Part shown: piece after piece, positions 1 through 7,068 of the stretch
Layout: each line of letters starts with the position of its first letter
Numbering within the stretch: the first letter of the stretch is position 1
Assembly (NCBI RefSeq): GCF_000473145.1
Contig: NZ_KI421500.1
Location: forward strand, 3,187,725-3,251,724
Length of the DNA: 64,000 nt
Origin: Leisingera daeponensis DSM 23529
Lineage (GTDB): Bacteria > Pseudomonadota > Alphaproteobacteria > Rhodobacterales > Rhodobacteraceae
Reading direction: 5' to 3'
Notes under the pieces: model-generated
What the model saw: only the letters and a program-made list of their open reading frames with translations
What the model was told of the DNA's origin: nothing
The model's database searches: none
Position numbers and translations under genes: made by a program

Positions 1-397
1 CCCGGCCCAGGGCGCGGTAAGGGTTTTCGTGCCACGCCTTTTCCCCGCCGTTCAGCAGATCAAACAGGATCGCGCCCGGCACCAGCGGCACCCGCGCGGA
101 CCCGACCGGAAAACCGCGGCCCTGGCCGTGCAGCGCGTCCATCACGCCGGAACAGGCGTCCAGCCCGAAGGCAGAGCCGCCCGACAGCACCAGCGCGTCG
201 ATCCTGGCGACCGATTTGTCCGGCGCCAGCAGATCCGTCTCCCGCGTGCCCGGCGCGCCGCCCATCACGTGGACCGAGGCGGTGAAGGGCGCGTCCGCGG
301 TCAGCACCGTGGTGCCGGATTTCAGCGCCGTGTCCTGAGCGTTTCCAACAAGGATGCCGGGCACATCGGTGATCAGGTTTCTGGGGCCGGGGAGCAT
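1..397 (-). CDS. P1 family peptidase (DmpA/L-aminopeptidase type), C-terminus beyond window
   Basis: The first 132 codons of a minus-strand gene run off the left edge. The protein opens with residues like MLPGPRNLITDVPGILVGNAQD and contains DALVLSGGSAFGLDA, typical of P1/DmpA N-terminal nucleophile peptidases, which remove N-terminal residues from peptides, often D- or beta-amino acids. The self-processing catalytic serine lies beyond the window, so activity cannot be judged. ATG at 397 is chosen because it gives the standard family N-terminus. The SDR gene lies 86 bp upstream on the same strand, with a repeat element between them. The family is fairly certain; the substrate is unknown. Confidence 0.8.
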   Translation of the reverse strand, partial: MLPGPRNLITDVPGILVGNAQDTALKSGTTVLTADAPFTASVHVMGGAPGTRETDLLAPDKSVARIDALVLSGGSAFGLDACSGVMDALHGQGRGFPVGSARVPLVPGAILFDLLNGGEKAWHENPYRALGR

Positions 398-422
398 GGA
401 AAGCAGTCCTTTTCGTCAAGGG

Positions 423-480
423 AGCGCGCTGGCGCGCGCTGCCTCCGGCGGGAGTATTTTGCGGAAAGATGAAAGCCGGA
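423..480 (+). repeat. Composite extragenic repeat: GC hairpin plus GGAGTATTT/GGAAAGATGAA motif
   Basis: A short inverted repeat (AGCGCGC at 423-429 against GCGCGCT at 434-440) is followed by GCCTCCGGCG and then GGAGTATTT, a few variable bases and GGAAAGATGAAA (451-474). The same AT-rich motif recurs at 36908 and 52555, always on the plus strand. It sits between two minus-strand genes. Function unknown. Confidence 0.6.
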
Positions 481-483
481 ACG

Positions 484-1230
484 CTAGATGCAGCGCCCGC
501 CGTCCACTTCCATTGCGACGCCGGTGATCATGCTGGCCTCGTCCGAGCACAGGAAACAGGCCGCGTTGCCCATGTCCTCCGGCGTTGAGAAGCGGCCGAT
601 CGGGATGGTGGACAGGAACTTGGCGCGCATTTCCGGGGTGTCCTCGCCCATGAAGGATTTCAGCAGCGGCGTTTCCCCGGCAACCGGGTTGATCGCGTTC
701 ACCCTCACGCCATGCGGCGCCAGCTCCACCGCCATGGTCTTGGTGGCGGTGATCATCCAGCCCTTGGAGGCATTGTACCAGTTGAGGTTGGGGCGCGGCG
801 AGACGCCGGCGGTGGAGGCCACGTTCAGGATCGCGCCGCGCTTGTTAGCCTTCATATGCGGCACCAGGGCGCGGGCGGTCAGGTAGACCGATTTCATGTT
901 GACGCCCATCACCCGGTCAAAGTCGTCCTCGCGGATCTCCTCCAGCGGCGCGGGCAGATGGGTGACGCCGGCATTGTTCACCAGGATGTCGAGATGCCCG
1001 AAGGCCGCCAGCGCCGCCTCCGCCATCGCAGTGACCGAGGCGCCGTCCGAGACATCCGCCGCCTGCGCTATCGCATCGCCGCCCAGTTCCGCCGCCATCG
1101 CTTCTGCCGCGGCGCCGTTGATGTCGGCGATCATCACCCGTGCGCCTTCCGCCAGGAACTTGCGCACGATGCCTGCGCCAAAGCCCGAGGCGCCGCCGGT
1201 CACAATGGCGGTCTTTCCGTCCAGCCGCAT
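484..1230 (-). CDS. SDR family NAD(P)-dependent oxidoreductase
   Basis: A 248-aa classical short-chain dehydrogenase/reductase, the usual length. The cofactor loop TGGASGFG spans residues 11-18, NNAG is at 85-88, and the catalytic set is N111, S139, Y152 and K156. Asp36 at the end of beta-2 (MIADIN) suggests NAD preference. The C-terminus ends in the usual GVAMEVDGGRCI-type motif. It resembles glucose 1-dehydrogenase/3-oxoacyl reductase-like enzymes, but the substrate cannot be assigned. It lies upstream of the P1 peptidase on the same strand and is separated from arfB by 63 bp. Confidence 0.88.
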   Translation of the reverse strand: MRLDGKTAIVTGGASGFGAGIVRKFLAEGARVMIADINGAAAEAMAAELGGDAIAQAADVSDGASVTAMAEAALAAFGHLDILVNNAGVTHLPAPLEEIREDDFDRVMGVNMKSVYLTARALVPHMKANKRGAILNVASTAGVSPRPNLNWYNASKGWMITATKTMAVELAPHGVRVNAINPVAGETPLLKSFMGEDTPEMRAKFLSTIPIGRFSTPEDMGNAACFLCSDEASMITGVAMEVDGGRCI

Positions 1231-1293
1231 GGTCTCCCTCCCGCACTGTTTGGCGCCAGAATGCGGGGAGCGGGCGGCGGACGCAATCCCATG

Positions 1294-1713
1294 TCAATCC
1301 GGGTCGATTTTACCGCGCGTCGCTTTCAATTCGCCGCGCTGCTTCTTGGCGTCCAGCCGCCGCCTGACGGAGCCGCGGGTGGGTTTGGTGGCAATCCGCC
1401 GCTTCGGCGCTACCAGCGCCTGGCGCACCAGCTCCGCCAGACGCTCACGCACGATCTCGCGGTTCCTTTGCTGCGAGCGGGTCTCGTCGCATTGCAGGAT
1501 GATGGCGCCGTCCTTGGTCCAGCGGCGGCCGGCCAGCCGCTTCAGCCGCGATTTGACCGCAGGCGTCAGCGAAGGCGAGCGTTCAGCCTCGAACCGGAGT
1601 TCCACGGCGGTCGCCACCTTGTTCACATTCTGCCCGCCCGGGCCCGAGGCGCGGATGAAGCTCTCGGTCATTTCCCAGTCCTGCAGGCTGATTTGGTCGT
1701 TGATGCGGATCAT
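1294..1713 (-). CDS. arfB: Alternative ribosome-rescue factor ArfB (peptidyl-tRNA hydrolase)
   Basis: A 139-aa ArfB/YaeJ protein. The GGQ motif (GPGGQNVNKV, Gln28) hydrolyses peptidyl-tRNA on stalled ribosomes, and the basic tail (RRRLDAKKQRGELKATRGK) is the part that in this family enters the empty mRNA channel. Length and order match the family, which releases non-stop ribosomes when trans-translation fails. ATG at 1713 follows a short AAAGAG ribosome-binding site. The start lies only 31 nt after a strong hairpin in an unusual leader (1745-1920), so expression may depend on leader structure. That regulatory idea is inference. Confidence 0.93.
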   Translation of the reverse strand: MIRINDQISLQDWEMTESFIRASGPGGQNVNKVATAVELRFEAERSPSLTPAVKSRLKRLAGRRWTKDGAIILQCDETRSQQRNREIVRERLAELVRQALVAPKRRIATKPTRGSVRRRLDAKKQRGELKATRGKIDPD

Positions 1714-1744
1714 GGCTCTTTATGAAATAGCCACCGGAAAATCG

Positions 1745-1777
1745 AAAGGGCTGTTCCCACACTTGGGAACAGCCCTT
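1745..1777 (-). terminator. Strong hairpin (terminator/attenuator) directly upstream of arfB
   Basis: A 13-bp perfect stem (AAGGGCTGTTCCC at 1746-1758 against GGGAACAGCCCTT at 1765-1777) has a 6-nt loop. Pairing extends outward through TCGA ends with one bulged A. On the minus strand it is followed by a T-rich stretch (TTTCGATTTTCC). It ends 31 nt before the arfB ATG, so it can act as a terminator for the leader transcript or as an attenuator of arfB. Confidence 0.7.
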
Positions 1778-1785
1778 CGAGATGA

Positions 1786-1920
1786 TAGGAGGTGCACCGG
1801 TTAGGTCAGCACCAATTCAGTGATCTATACGCGCCAAGGGCTGCCTCGGCCGCACTCCTTCTGAACTGTTCCGGTACTGCTCTCCATAGCTTCTCTAGAC
1901 AATGGGCACCTCCTTTCTAA
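1786..1920 (-). ncRNA. Candidate structured leader RNA of arfB with extended Shine-Dalgarno and anti-SD strand
   Basis: On the minus strand, AGAAAGGAGGTG (1918-1907) is a 12-nt complement of the alphaproteobacterial 16S rRNA 3' end (CACCTCCTTTCT). About 110 nt downstream lies GCACCTCCT (near 1788-1796), a perfect 9-nt partner of AGGAGGTGC, so the leader can fold back and hide its own ribosome-binding site. A TTGACA box lies at 1964-1959, but no convincing -10 follows. Either a free-standing small RNA or a cis leader of arfB would fit. I do not recognise an Rfam family. Confidence 0.5.
1825..1902 (-). CDS. Candidate leader peptide / small ORF, 25 codons
   Basis: A TTG codon at 1902 sits 6 nt after the very strong AGAAAGGAGGTG site and opens a 25-codon frame ending KECGRGSPWRV then TAG; an internal ATG is at codon 6. 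Spacing and Shine-Dalgarno strength favour translation, but the start codon is non-standard and I do not recognise the peptide. A second frame is also open over most of the stretch but lacks a start. Possible roles are a leader peptide whose translation sets the fold of the arfB leader, or no role at all. Confidence 0.35.
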   Translation of the reverse strand: MSREAMESSTGTVQKECGRGSPWRV

Positions 1921-1971
1921 TGTTTCGTGTAGGTCCAGCCTGCCACAGATTCGGTTAATGTCAAAACAAAA

Positions 1972-2607
1972 TCATGTGGTCTTTGCGGTAAGCTTACGCA
2001 CGATGATGCGGAAGGGCACAAGGGCGATCACGGCCAGCGACAGTTTCACCAGCCAATCGGCCACGGCCAGCGAGACCCACAAGGGGGTTTCGGGGCCAAT
2101 GCCCAGCAGCGGCAGAACCTCTGCGGCCCAGGATACGTCGTTGGCCGGCTCCAGCCAGCTGAGCGCCGCCGAAAACGCCAGGGTGAAGAAAATCGCAGTG
2201 TCGACGGAGGAGCCGATCAGGGTGGAGGCCAGCGGCGCGCGCCACCATTTGCCCTCGCGCAGGGCGGAGAACACGGCCACATCCAGCATCTGCGCCGTAA
2301 GGAAGGCAAGACCGGAGCCAAGCGCGATGCGCAGGGTCACCGCCGGATAGGTGAAGCCATCGCCCTGCAGCATGATCCGGGTGCCGATGAGCGAGCAGAT
2401 CACCCCGGCGACAAAGCCGGCAGCCACGACCTTGCGCGCGGCGGCGGCGCCGTAGACCCGGTTCATCACATCGGTGACAAGAAAGGCGGCCGGGTAGGTG
2501 AAGGCGCCCCAGGTCAGCCACTGGCCGAACAGGAATTGCACCAGTATGTTGGAGGCCACCACCACGGCGGCCATGGCAAGAATGCCGGGGATATGCGAGC
2601 GGGTCAT
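1972..2607 (-). CDS. yhhQ: Queuosine precursor transporter (VUT/YhhQ family)
   Basis: A 211-aa inner-membrane protein with about six hydrophobic segments, including the family segments FGQWLTWGAFTYPAAFLVTD and VYGAAAARKVV. YhhQ proteins import queuosine precursors (preQ0/preQ1) for tRNA modification. Length is normal for the family. The ATG at 2607 starts the standard MTRSHIPGILAMAAVV-type first helix. The gene lies upstream of the arfB leader on the same strand. I looked for a preQ1 riboswitch in the 140 bp upstream and did not find a convincing one. Confidence 0.85.
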   Translation of the reverse strand: MTRSHIPGILAMAAVVVASNILVQFLFGQWLTWGAFTYPAAFLVTDVMNRVYGAAAARKVVAAGFVAGVICSLIGTRIMLQGDGFTYPAVTLRIALGSGLAFLTAQMLDVAVFSALREGKWWRAPLASTLIGSSVDTAIFFTLAFSAALSWLEPANDVSWAAEVLPLLGIGPETPLWVSLAVADWLVKLSLAVIALVPFRIIVRKLTAKTT

Positions 2608-2747
2608 GGATCGGATCCGTTTGTTTCGGGGCGCGGAAAGGGTGTCCGCGGCAGCAAAAGACCGGCCCGTTTAAAATGCTCCGGCCTGCGGTGCAAGCCT
2701 TCCGGGTGCGGGCAGGGGCTGACGCCCGCGGTTGGGCCGGGCGCGGA

Positions 2748-3662
2748 TCAGAGGGGCAGGGCGTATTCCACCAGTTCCGTGCGCTGCAGCGGCAGGAAAT
2801 TGTCGTCGGACACCATGGTGGCGCGCAGCCGCCCGGTGTCGTCGGTCCAGACCGACAGGCCCTCAAGATTGTCGTGGGTGCCGGGGCCGGTCTGCAGCAG
2901 GACCGTCTCGTTCACCGGCCCGGCAGCGGTCATGTCCCAGCGGCGCAGGCGGCTGCGGAAGCCCAGAAAGGTCAGGTCCCGCTCCAGCAGGTAAAAGCGC
3001 CCGTCAGGCCCGAAATCGGCATCCACCGGCAGGAAGCCGCCTGAGGGCGGCAGGCTGAAGGGGCGCGACCAGCGGCGGCCGTTCCAGCGCCAGACCGGGA
3101 TCTGCCCGTTCTGGTCAAAGGCCTGTTCCGGCAGCGTGTAGAGATCGCCGTGGGCATCGATCGCCAGCGTCTCCAGCGACTTATTCACCGGCAGCTTGCG
3201 GAACGCCGCAGGCCGCGGCAGCACCTTGGCGCGGCCCTCGGGGCGGCGGTAGCGGGCGACCCGCGCGGCGCCTTCAAAGGAGATGTAACGGCTGCCGTCC
3301 GGCGCGATGGCCAGGCCCTCGCTGTCGCCGGCAAAGCCGCTCAGCATCTTGCCGGTGGAGGCGCGCAGCCCATGCGCGGTGCGGGCGGTCACGCCGGAGA
3401 TCTGCCCCTGCTTGCGCTGGATGCTGGTTGTCACCAGCGTGGCCCGGTCGCTGAGCACCGTCATTTCGCGGCCGCCCGCGCTGATCTTCAGCGCGGAGAA
3501 GCCGCCGAACCAGGGCTGTTTCAGCGTCCAGGTGTAGCTGCCCAGATACTGCGCCTTGGCGGTCACGGCTGCGGCCGGGCGGCTGGCCGCAAAAGCCGCC
3601 GCCGCCAGCCCGGCGGCAGCGGCAAACGCAAGGATCAGTTTGAGTGCAGAACGGCGGCGCAT
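2748..3662 (-). CDS. Exported esterase-like/phytase-like beta-propeller protein
   Basis: A 304-aa protein with a clear signal peptide (MRRRSALKLILAFAAAAGLA) matching the 'esterase-like activity of phytase' family: GDSEGLAIAPDGSRYISFEG, SLETLAIDAHGDLYTL, DADFGPDGRFYLLERD and THDNLEGLSVW are propeller-blade signatures. Acidic residues in the blades may bind metal. The true substrate is unknown for most members. The start lies inside the 3' end of mepA (28-nt overlap), implying translational coupling. It is exported and probably periplasmic or extracellular. Confidence 0.75.
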   Translation of the reverse strand: MRRRSALKLILAFAAAAGLAAAAFAASRPAAAVTAKAQYLGSYTWTLKQPWFGGFSALKISAGGREMTVLSDRATLVTTSIQRKQGQISGVTARTAHGLRASTGKMLSGFAGDSEGLAIAPDGSRYISFEGAARVARYRRPEGRAKVLPRPAAFRKLPVNKSLETLAIDAHGDLYTLPEQAFDQNGQIPVWRWNGRRWSRPFSLPPSGGFLPVDADFGPDGRFYLLERDLTFLGFRSRLRRWDMTAAGPVNETVLLQTGPGTHDNLEGLSVWTDDTGRLRATMVSDDNFLPLQRTELVEYALPL

Positions 3663-4504
3663 TGCTGGGGCAGGTCCGAAAGGGTGTAGTCCCGCCGAGG
3701 TTTAGGCTTTGGCGCGTTGCGGTCAACCGGTTTCGCCGGCTGCGGGTTCAGGATGTTGCTGACCCACTGCTGCGCATCGGCGCAGCCGTCCCCCTTGGGC
3801 GGGGCCGCCTGATCGACACAGCCGCGCGCGCCGCGGGGGCAGTTCAGCCGCACGTGGAAATGGTAATGGTGCCCCCACCAGGGCCGGATCTTGCGCAGCC
3901 AGCGGCGGTCTCCCTTCTCGTCGTTGCACATCTGCACCTTGGCGCCGGGGAACACAAAGATCCGCGCCACCCGCTTGTCCTGTGCGGCCGCCTTCAGGAT
4001 CTCGTGATGCGCCCGCGTCCAGCTGCTGTTCACATAGGCGCCATTGGCCCGTCGCATCGAGATCGAGGAGATGTTCTCGCGCGCGTTGCGGCTGAGATCC
4101 AGCCGGTCCGGCGGGCGCATCCAGATGTCGATGTCCAGGCCGATCTGGTGGCTGCTGTGGCCCGACAGCATCGGCCCGCCGCGCGGCTGGCTGATGTCGC
4201 CGATATAAAGCCCCTTCCAGCCGCGCTGCTTCGCCGCCACGCGGCTCAGGTCCTTGACGAAATCAATCGCCGCCGGGTGCCCCCAGTTGCGGTTGCGGCT
4301 CAGCCGCATGGCCTGCCAGGTGGGGCCGGTTTCCGGCAGCTGCTCGGCGCCGGCAACACAGCCCTTGGCGTAAGAGCCGAAGGGGGCCGGACGGTGCGGG
4401 GAGGCGACCGGCTTGGCCCCGAACAGGGCCTTGGCGGGGGTCTGTGCGCTTGCCGGACTGAGTAAACCAGCAATCGCTAAACAAGTGGCAAATAACAGTC
4501 TCAA
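3635..4504 (-). CDS. mepA: Penicillin-insensitive murein endopeptidase MepA
   Basis: A 289-aa LAS-type (M74) metallopeptidase that cuts D-alanyl-meso-diaminopimelyl cross-links of peptidoglycan. A signal peptide (MRLLFATCLAIAGLLSPASA) precedes the catalytic domain. Zinc ligands are H119 and D126 (GHSSHQIGLDID) and a third in GHHYHFHVRL near residue 217. The start is taken as TTG at 4504, because AAGGAG lies 7 nt upstream and the TTG overlaps the TGA of the MFS gene as TTGA. The signal peptide uses several TTA/TTT codons, rare in this GC-rich DNA. The frame also stays open far upstream through the MFS gene, but that extension is not coding. Confidence 0.9.
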   Translation of the reverse strand: MRLLFATCLAIAGLLSPASAQTPAKALFGAKPVASPHRPAPFGSYAKGCVAGAEQLPETGPTWQAMRLSRNRNWGHPAAIDFVKDLSRVAAKQRGWKGLYIGDISQPRGGPMLSGHSSHQIGLDIDIWMRPPDRLDLSRNARENISSISMRRANGAYVNSSWTRAHHEILKAAAQDKRVARIFVFPGAKVQMCNDEKGDRRWLRKIRPWWGHHYHFHVRLNCPRGARGCVDQAAPPKGDGCADAQQWVSNILNPQPAKPVDRNAPKPKPRRDYTLSDLPQQCAAVLHSN

Positions 4505-5865
4505 CCCTGATCTCCTTCTCCATGAACCCAGAATAACAGTATCAGTCCGATCAGAAACAGCCCGATGACGGGGGTGATCCCCAGCCGGGCGCTGCCGGTC
4601 AGCGTGGTCGCCAGGCCGATCAGCGCGGGGGCTAGAAACGCTGTGGCCCGTCCAGACAGGCCATAAAGGCCAAAGCTTTCGGTCGCGTCGCTGGGGCTGG
4701 TGTGGCGCACCATCAGGCTGCGGCTGGCGGCCTGCAGGATGCCGCCGAAGCCGCCGATCAGCACGCCGCAGCCGAAAAACACCGCGTCCGGCAGGGTGGA
4801 GCCTTCTGCCAGCGCGATGCCGAAGACCTGGGTGCGTGACATGCTGACGATGATCAGGCAGACCAGCGACAGCACCAGGATCGCGGCGATGATCACCGGC
4901 TTCGGCCCGAACTGCCGGTCCGCCTTGCCGCCCAGCCAGCTGAACAGGGTGGCGGCAAGGGCGGCGACGATCCCGAACAGGCCGATCTGGGTGATCTCCC
5001 AGCCCAGCACCAGCTTGGCGTAGACGCCGCCAAAGCCGTACAGCCCGTTCAGCGCATCGCGGTACAGCATCGAGGAGCCAAGGTAGCTCGCCAGGCTCAG
5101 CCGCCGGCGCAGGCCGGAAACCAGCTTGACCACCATCTGCCAGGCCTTGCCCGGCGTCGCCTTGCGCCCGGTCGCGCCGCGGTCCTTCACCCACAGGAAA
5201 TAGGGGATCATGAAGACGGCAAACCAGATCGCGGTGAAGGGTCCAACGGCGCGGGTGCCTTCCTTGGCCCCGGCATCCAGGCCCAGGGCCGGGCTGAGGC
5301 CGATCAGGGTCTTGCCGCTGCCCTGCTCGACGAACAGAAGCAGCATGATGAACAGCGCAATCACCCCGCCGAGGTAGCCAAAGGCAAAGCCCGAGCCGGA
5401 AATGGCGCCGACATCCTCGCGGCTGGCCAGCGTCGGCAGCTGGGCGTTGACAAAGATCAGGGCAAATTCGGCGCCGATGAAGCCGAAGCCGAAGCTGATC
5501 AGCATCCACCACAGGTTGCTGCCCGCCGGGTCCATGTACCACAGGCCCCAGGCACCGATCAGATACATCAGCGAAAACACCATGATCCAGGGCAGGCGCC
5601 GCCCGGTGATGTCCGCCAGCGCGCCCAGGAACGGCGCCCCGAAGCCGATGATCAGCCCGGTCACGGTCAGGCACATCGACCACACGGTTTGCGCCTGCGC
5701 CTTGGCGGCCTCGCCGTCCAGGCCCAGCCCCATGAAGTGCTCGGCGGCCACGGCGGCAAAGAACGGGCTGAAGATAAAGGTGACCAGCAGTGTCTGGTAC
5801 GGCTGGCTGGCCCAATCGAAGAACCACCACCCCCAGATCCGCTTGCGCGTGGACACCTGCTGCAT
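4501..5865 (-). CDS. UMF1/Atg22-type MFS transporter
   Basis: A 454-aa polytopic membrane protein (about 12 helices) beginning MQQVSTRKRIWGWWFFDWAS. The WGWWFFDWASQPYQT opening and the SREDVGAISGSGFAFGYLGG segment match the bacterial UMF1 family related to yeast Atg22 effluxers. Substrate unknown; amino acids are possible. The ATG at 5865 is chosen because the conserved first helix starts just after it; the frame remains open upstream through the thioesterase gene but in the wrong frame for it. Its TGA overlaps the TTG of mepA, so the two are probably one transcript. Confidence 0.82.
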   Translation of the reverse strand: MQQVSTRKRIWGWWFFDWASQPYQTLLVTFIFSPFFAAVAAEHFMGLGLDGEAAKAQAQTVWSMCLTVTGLIIGFGAPFLGALADITGRRLPWIMVFSLMYLIGAWGLWYMDPAGSNLWWMLISFGFGFIGAEFALIFVNAQLPTLASREDVGAISGSGFAFGYLGGVIALFIMLLLFVEQGSGKTLIGLSPALGLDAGAKEGTRAVGPFTAIWFAVFMIPYFLWVKDRGATGRKATPGKAWQMVVKLVSGLRRRLSLASYLGSSMLYRDALNGLYGFGGVYAKLVLGWEITQIGLFGIVAALAATLFSWLGGKADRQFGPKPVIIAAILVLSLVCLIIVSMSRTQVFGIALAEGSTLPDAVFFGCGVLIGGFGGILQAASRSLMVRHTSPSDATESFGLYGLSGRATAFLAPALIGLATTLTGSARLGITPVIGLFLIGLILLFWVHGEGDQG

Positions 5866-5915
5866 ACCCGGCCTCTTTTTATAGTTGCCTTCAGGTATGA
5901 CAGGCCGCCAGGGGC

Positions 5916-6464
5916 CTAGGCAAGCCCGTCCTGCATCGGCGGCCAGGGCCGGCCCGCATCCGCCTGGCACCAGTCCTTGATCCAGTCCGGCAGCTCGGGC
6001 GAGGGTTCCGCAGTCTGCCCCAGCGCCGCCAGCACCTTGGCGGGCGGCACAATGCCGTTCTTGTCCGTCACAGCGGTGCGCAGCATCACATGGCTGGCGC
6101 AGTCGCCGTTTTTCTTCCACATGGATTGCTCGACATAGATGAATTTATCATCCCAGCCCGCGGTGCGGCTGCGCATCTCGAACTTCTCGAAGCCGCGGAT
6201 GCGGCGGCGGTAGCGCACCGAGGACCCGGCCACCGTCAGCCCCCAGCGGTGCTCGCGCAGGCAGCGGATCAGCCCGGCGCGCTGCGCCAGCATGGTGCGG
6301 CCCAGATCGTACAGGGTCATGGTGCGGCCGTTGTTCAGCTCCATCCACATGTCCAGATCCCAGGGCCAGCAGATGTGGCTGGACACATGCAGGCCGGTGA
6401 TCGGCAGCCGCTCCATCCGGCTGGCCAGAACGGTATCCTTGATCAGGCGGAATATCGGGTACAT
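5916..6464 (-). CDS. Thioesterase-family (hot-dog fold) protein
   Basis: A 182-aa single hot-dog protein with the features of the 4HBT-like acyl-CoA thioesterase group: WPWDLDMWMELNNGRTMTLYDLGR near residues 34-57, RRRIRGFEKFEMRSRTAGWDDKFIYVEQ in the middle. Such proteins hydrolyse acyl-CoA; members with this LNNGR pattern are mostly uncharacterised. ATG at 6464 follows AGGAG by 8 nt. It lies 50 bp upstream of the MFS/mepA genes on the same strand and diverges from yggT. Confidence 0.75.
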   Translation of the reverse strand: MYPIFRLIKDTVLASRMERLPITGLHVSSHICWPWDLDMWMELNNGRTMTLYDLGRTMLAQRAGLIRCLREHRWGLTVAGSSVRYRRRIRGFEKFEMRSRTAGWDDKFIYVEQSMWKKNGDCASHVMLRTAVTDKNGIVPPAKVLAALGQTAEPSPELPDWIKDWCQADAGRPWPPMQDGLA

Positions 6465-6597
6465 CGCACGGCGCTCCTGTTTCGCATGTGCCCGTGATGC
6501 CACCCGTTTACAGCGCGTCAACCGCAACCTCGCGGAAGCCTTGCGTATTTCCTGCCGGCTGCTTACCTGTGTGGCTGTTCGAAAAAGGGAAATACAG

Positions 6598-6885
6598 ATG
6601 GTCTCGCTGTTCCAAATCCTGATGCTGATCCTAGACATCGTCTGGTTCTTCATCATTGCCCATGTGATCATGAGCTGGCTGATCAACTTCCAGGTGCTGA
6701 ACCTGCACCAGCAGTTGGTGGCGCAGATCTGGTACGGGCTGAACCGGATCCTGGAACCGCTTTACGCCCCGGTGCGCCGGGTGATCCCGAACATGGGCGG
6801 GCTCGACCTGGCGCCGCTGGTGGTGCTGGTCGCGGTCTACGCGCTGCGCATCATCCTGATGAACAACATGGCGGCGTTCTACTGA
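6598..6885 (+). CDS. YggT family membrane protein
   Basis: A 95-aa protein with two hydrophobic segments separated by the conserved short loop LNRILEPLYAPVRRVIPNMGGLDLAPLVV, the hallmark of the YggT family. The family is linked to osmotic tolerance or cell-division/septum assembly in various bacteria, but no mechanism is known. ATG at 6598 is preceded by AAGGGA. A longer upstream extension of the frame is antisense to the thioesterase start and is not used. Confidence 0.88.
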   Translation: MVSLFQILMLILDIVWFFIIAHVIMSWLINFQVLNLHQQLVAQIWYGLNRILEPLYAPVRRVIPNMGGLDLAPLVVLVAVYALRIILMNNMAAFY

Positions 6886-6910
6886 CTTGAATTTCCTGTG
6901 CGAGGGCTGA

Positions 6911-6957
6911 GTCCGTCCATGCGGACGGACGGGCGCTGCCCGGCTTCACGGCCGGGC
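6911..6957 (+). repeat. GC-rich double-hairpin extragenic repeat
   Basis: Hairpin A (GTCCGTCC/GGACGGAC, 4-nt loop, 6911-6930) is followed by the core GGGCGCT and hairpin B (GCCCGGC/GCCGGGC, 6938-6957). The same architecture, with different stem sequences, recurs elsewhere in the window. It lies between yggT and recQ. Confidence 0.6.
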
Positions 6958-7068
6958 GGAACCTGATTGGCAGCTTCGGCTCCCCCTCTACCCCTTGCCG
7001 CCCCATGCCTCCTGTGGGATTGTGCCTGCCAAGCAAGAGCAGCACTGACCACGAGGCCCTCCGCCCCC

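Noticed and set aside
60..419. 119-codon minus-strand frame near the left edge
   Set aside because: It is offset from the real frame, which from ATG 397 encodes a P1-family peptidase through the window edge.
1786..1920. 6S RNA or 4.5S RNA as the identity of the arfB leader
   Set aside because: The closed-stem form resembles 6S RNA, but it is short and lacks the expected bulge pattern; the GGAAGGAAGCAGC-type SRP RNA signature is absent.
2608..2747. Possible preQ1 riboswitch upstream of yhhQ
   Set aside because: Expected from function, but I could not find the aptamer's conserved hairpin and A-rich tail in this stretch.
3635..5830. 731-codon frame joining the MFS and mepA regions
   Set aside because: The N-terminal half is an out-of-frame reading of the MFS gene. 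Only the C-terminal 289 codons, from TTG 4504, are MepA.
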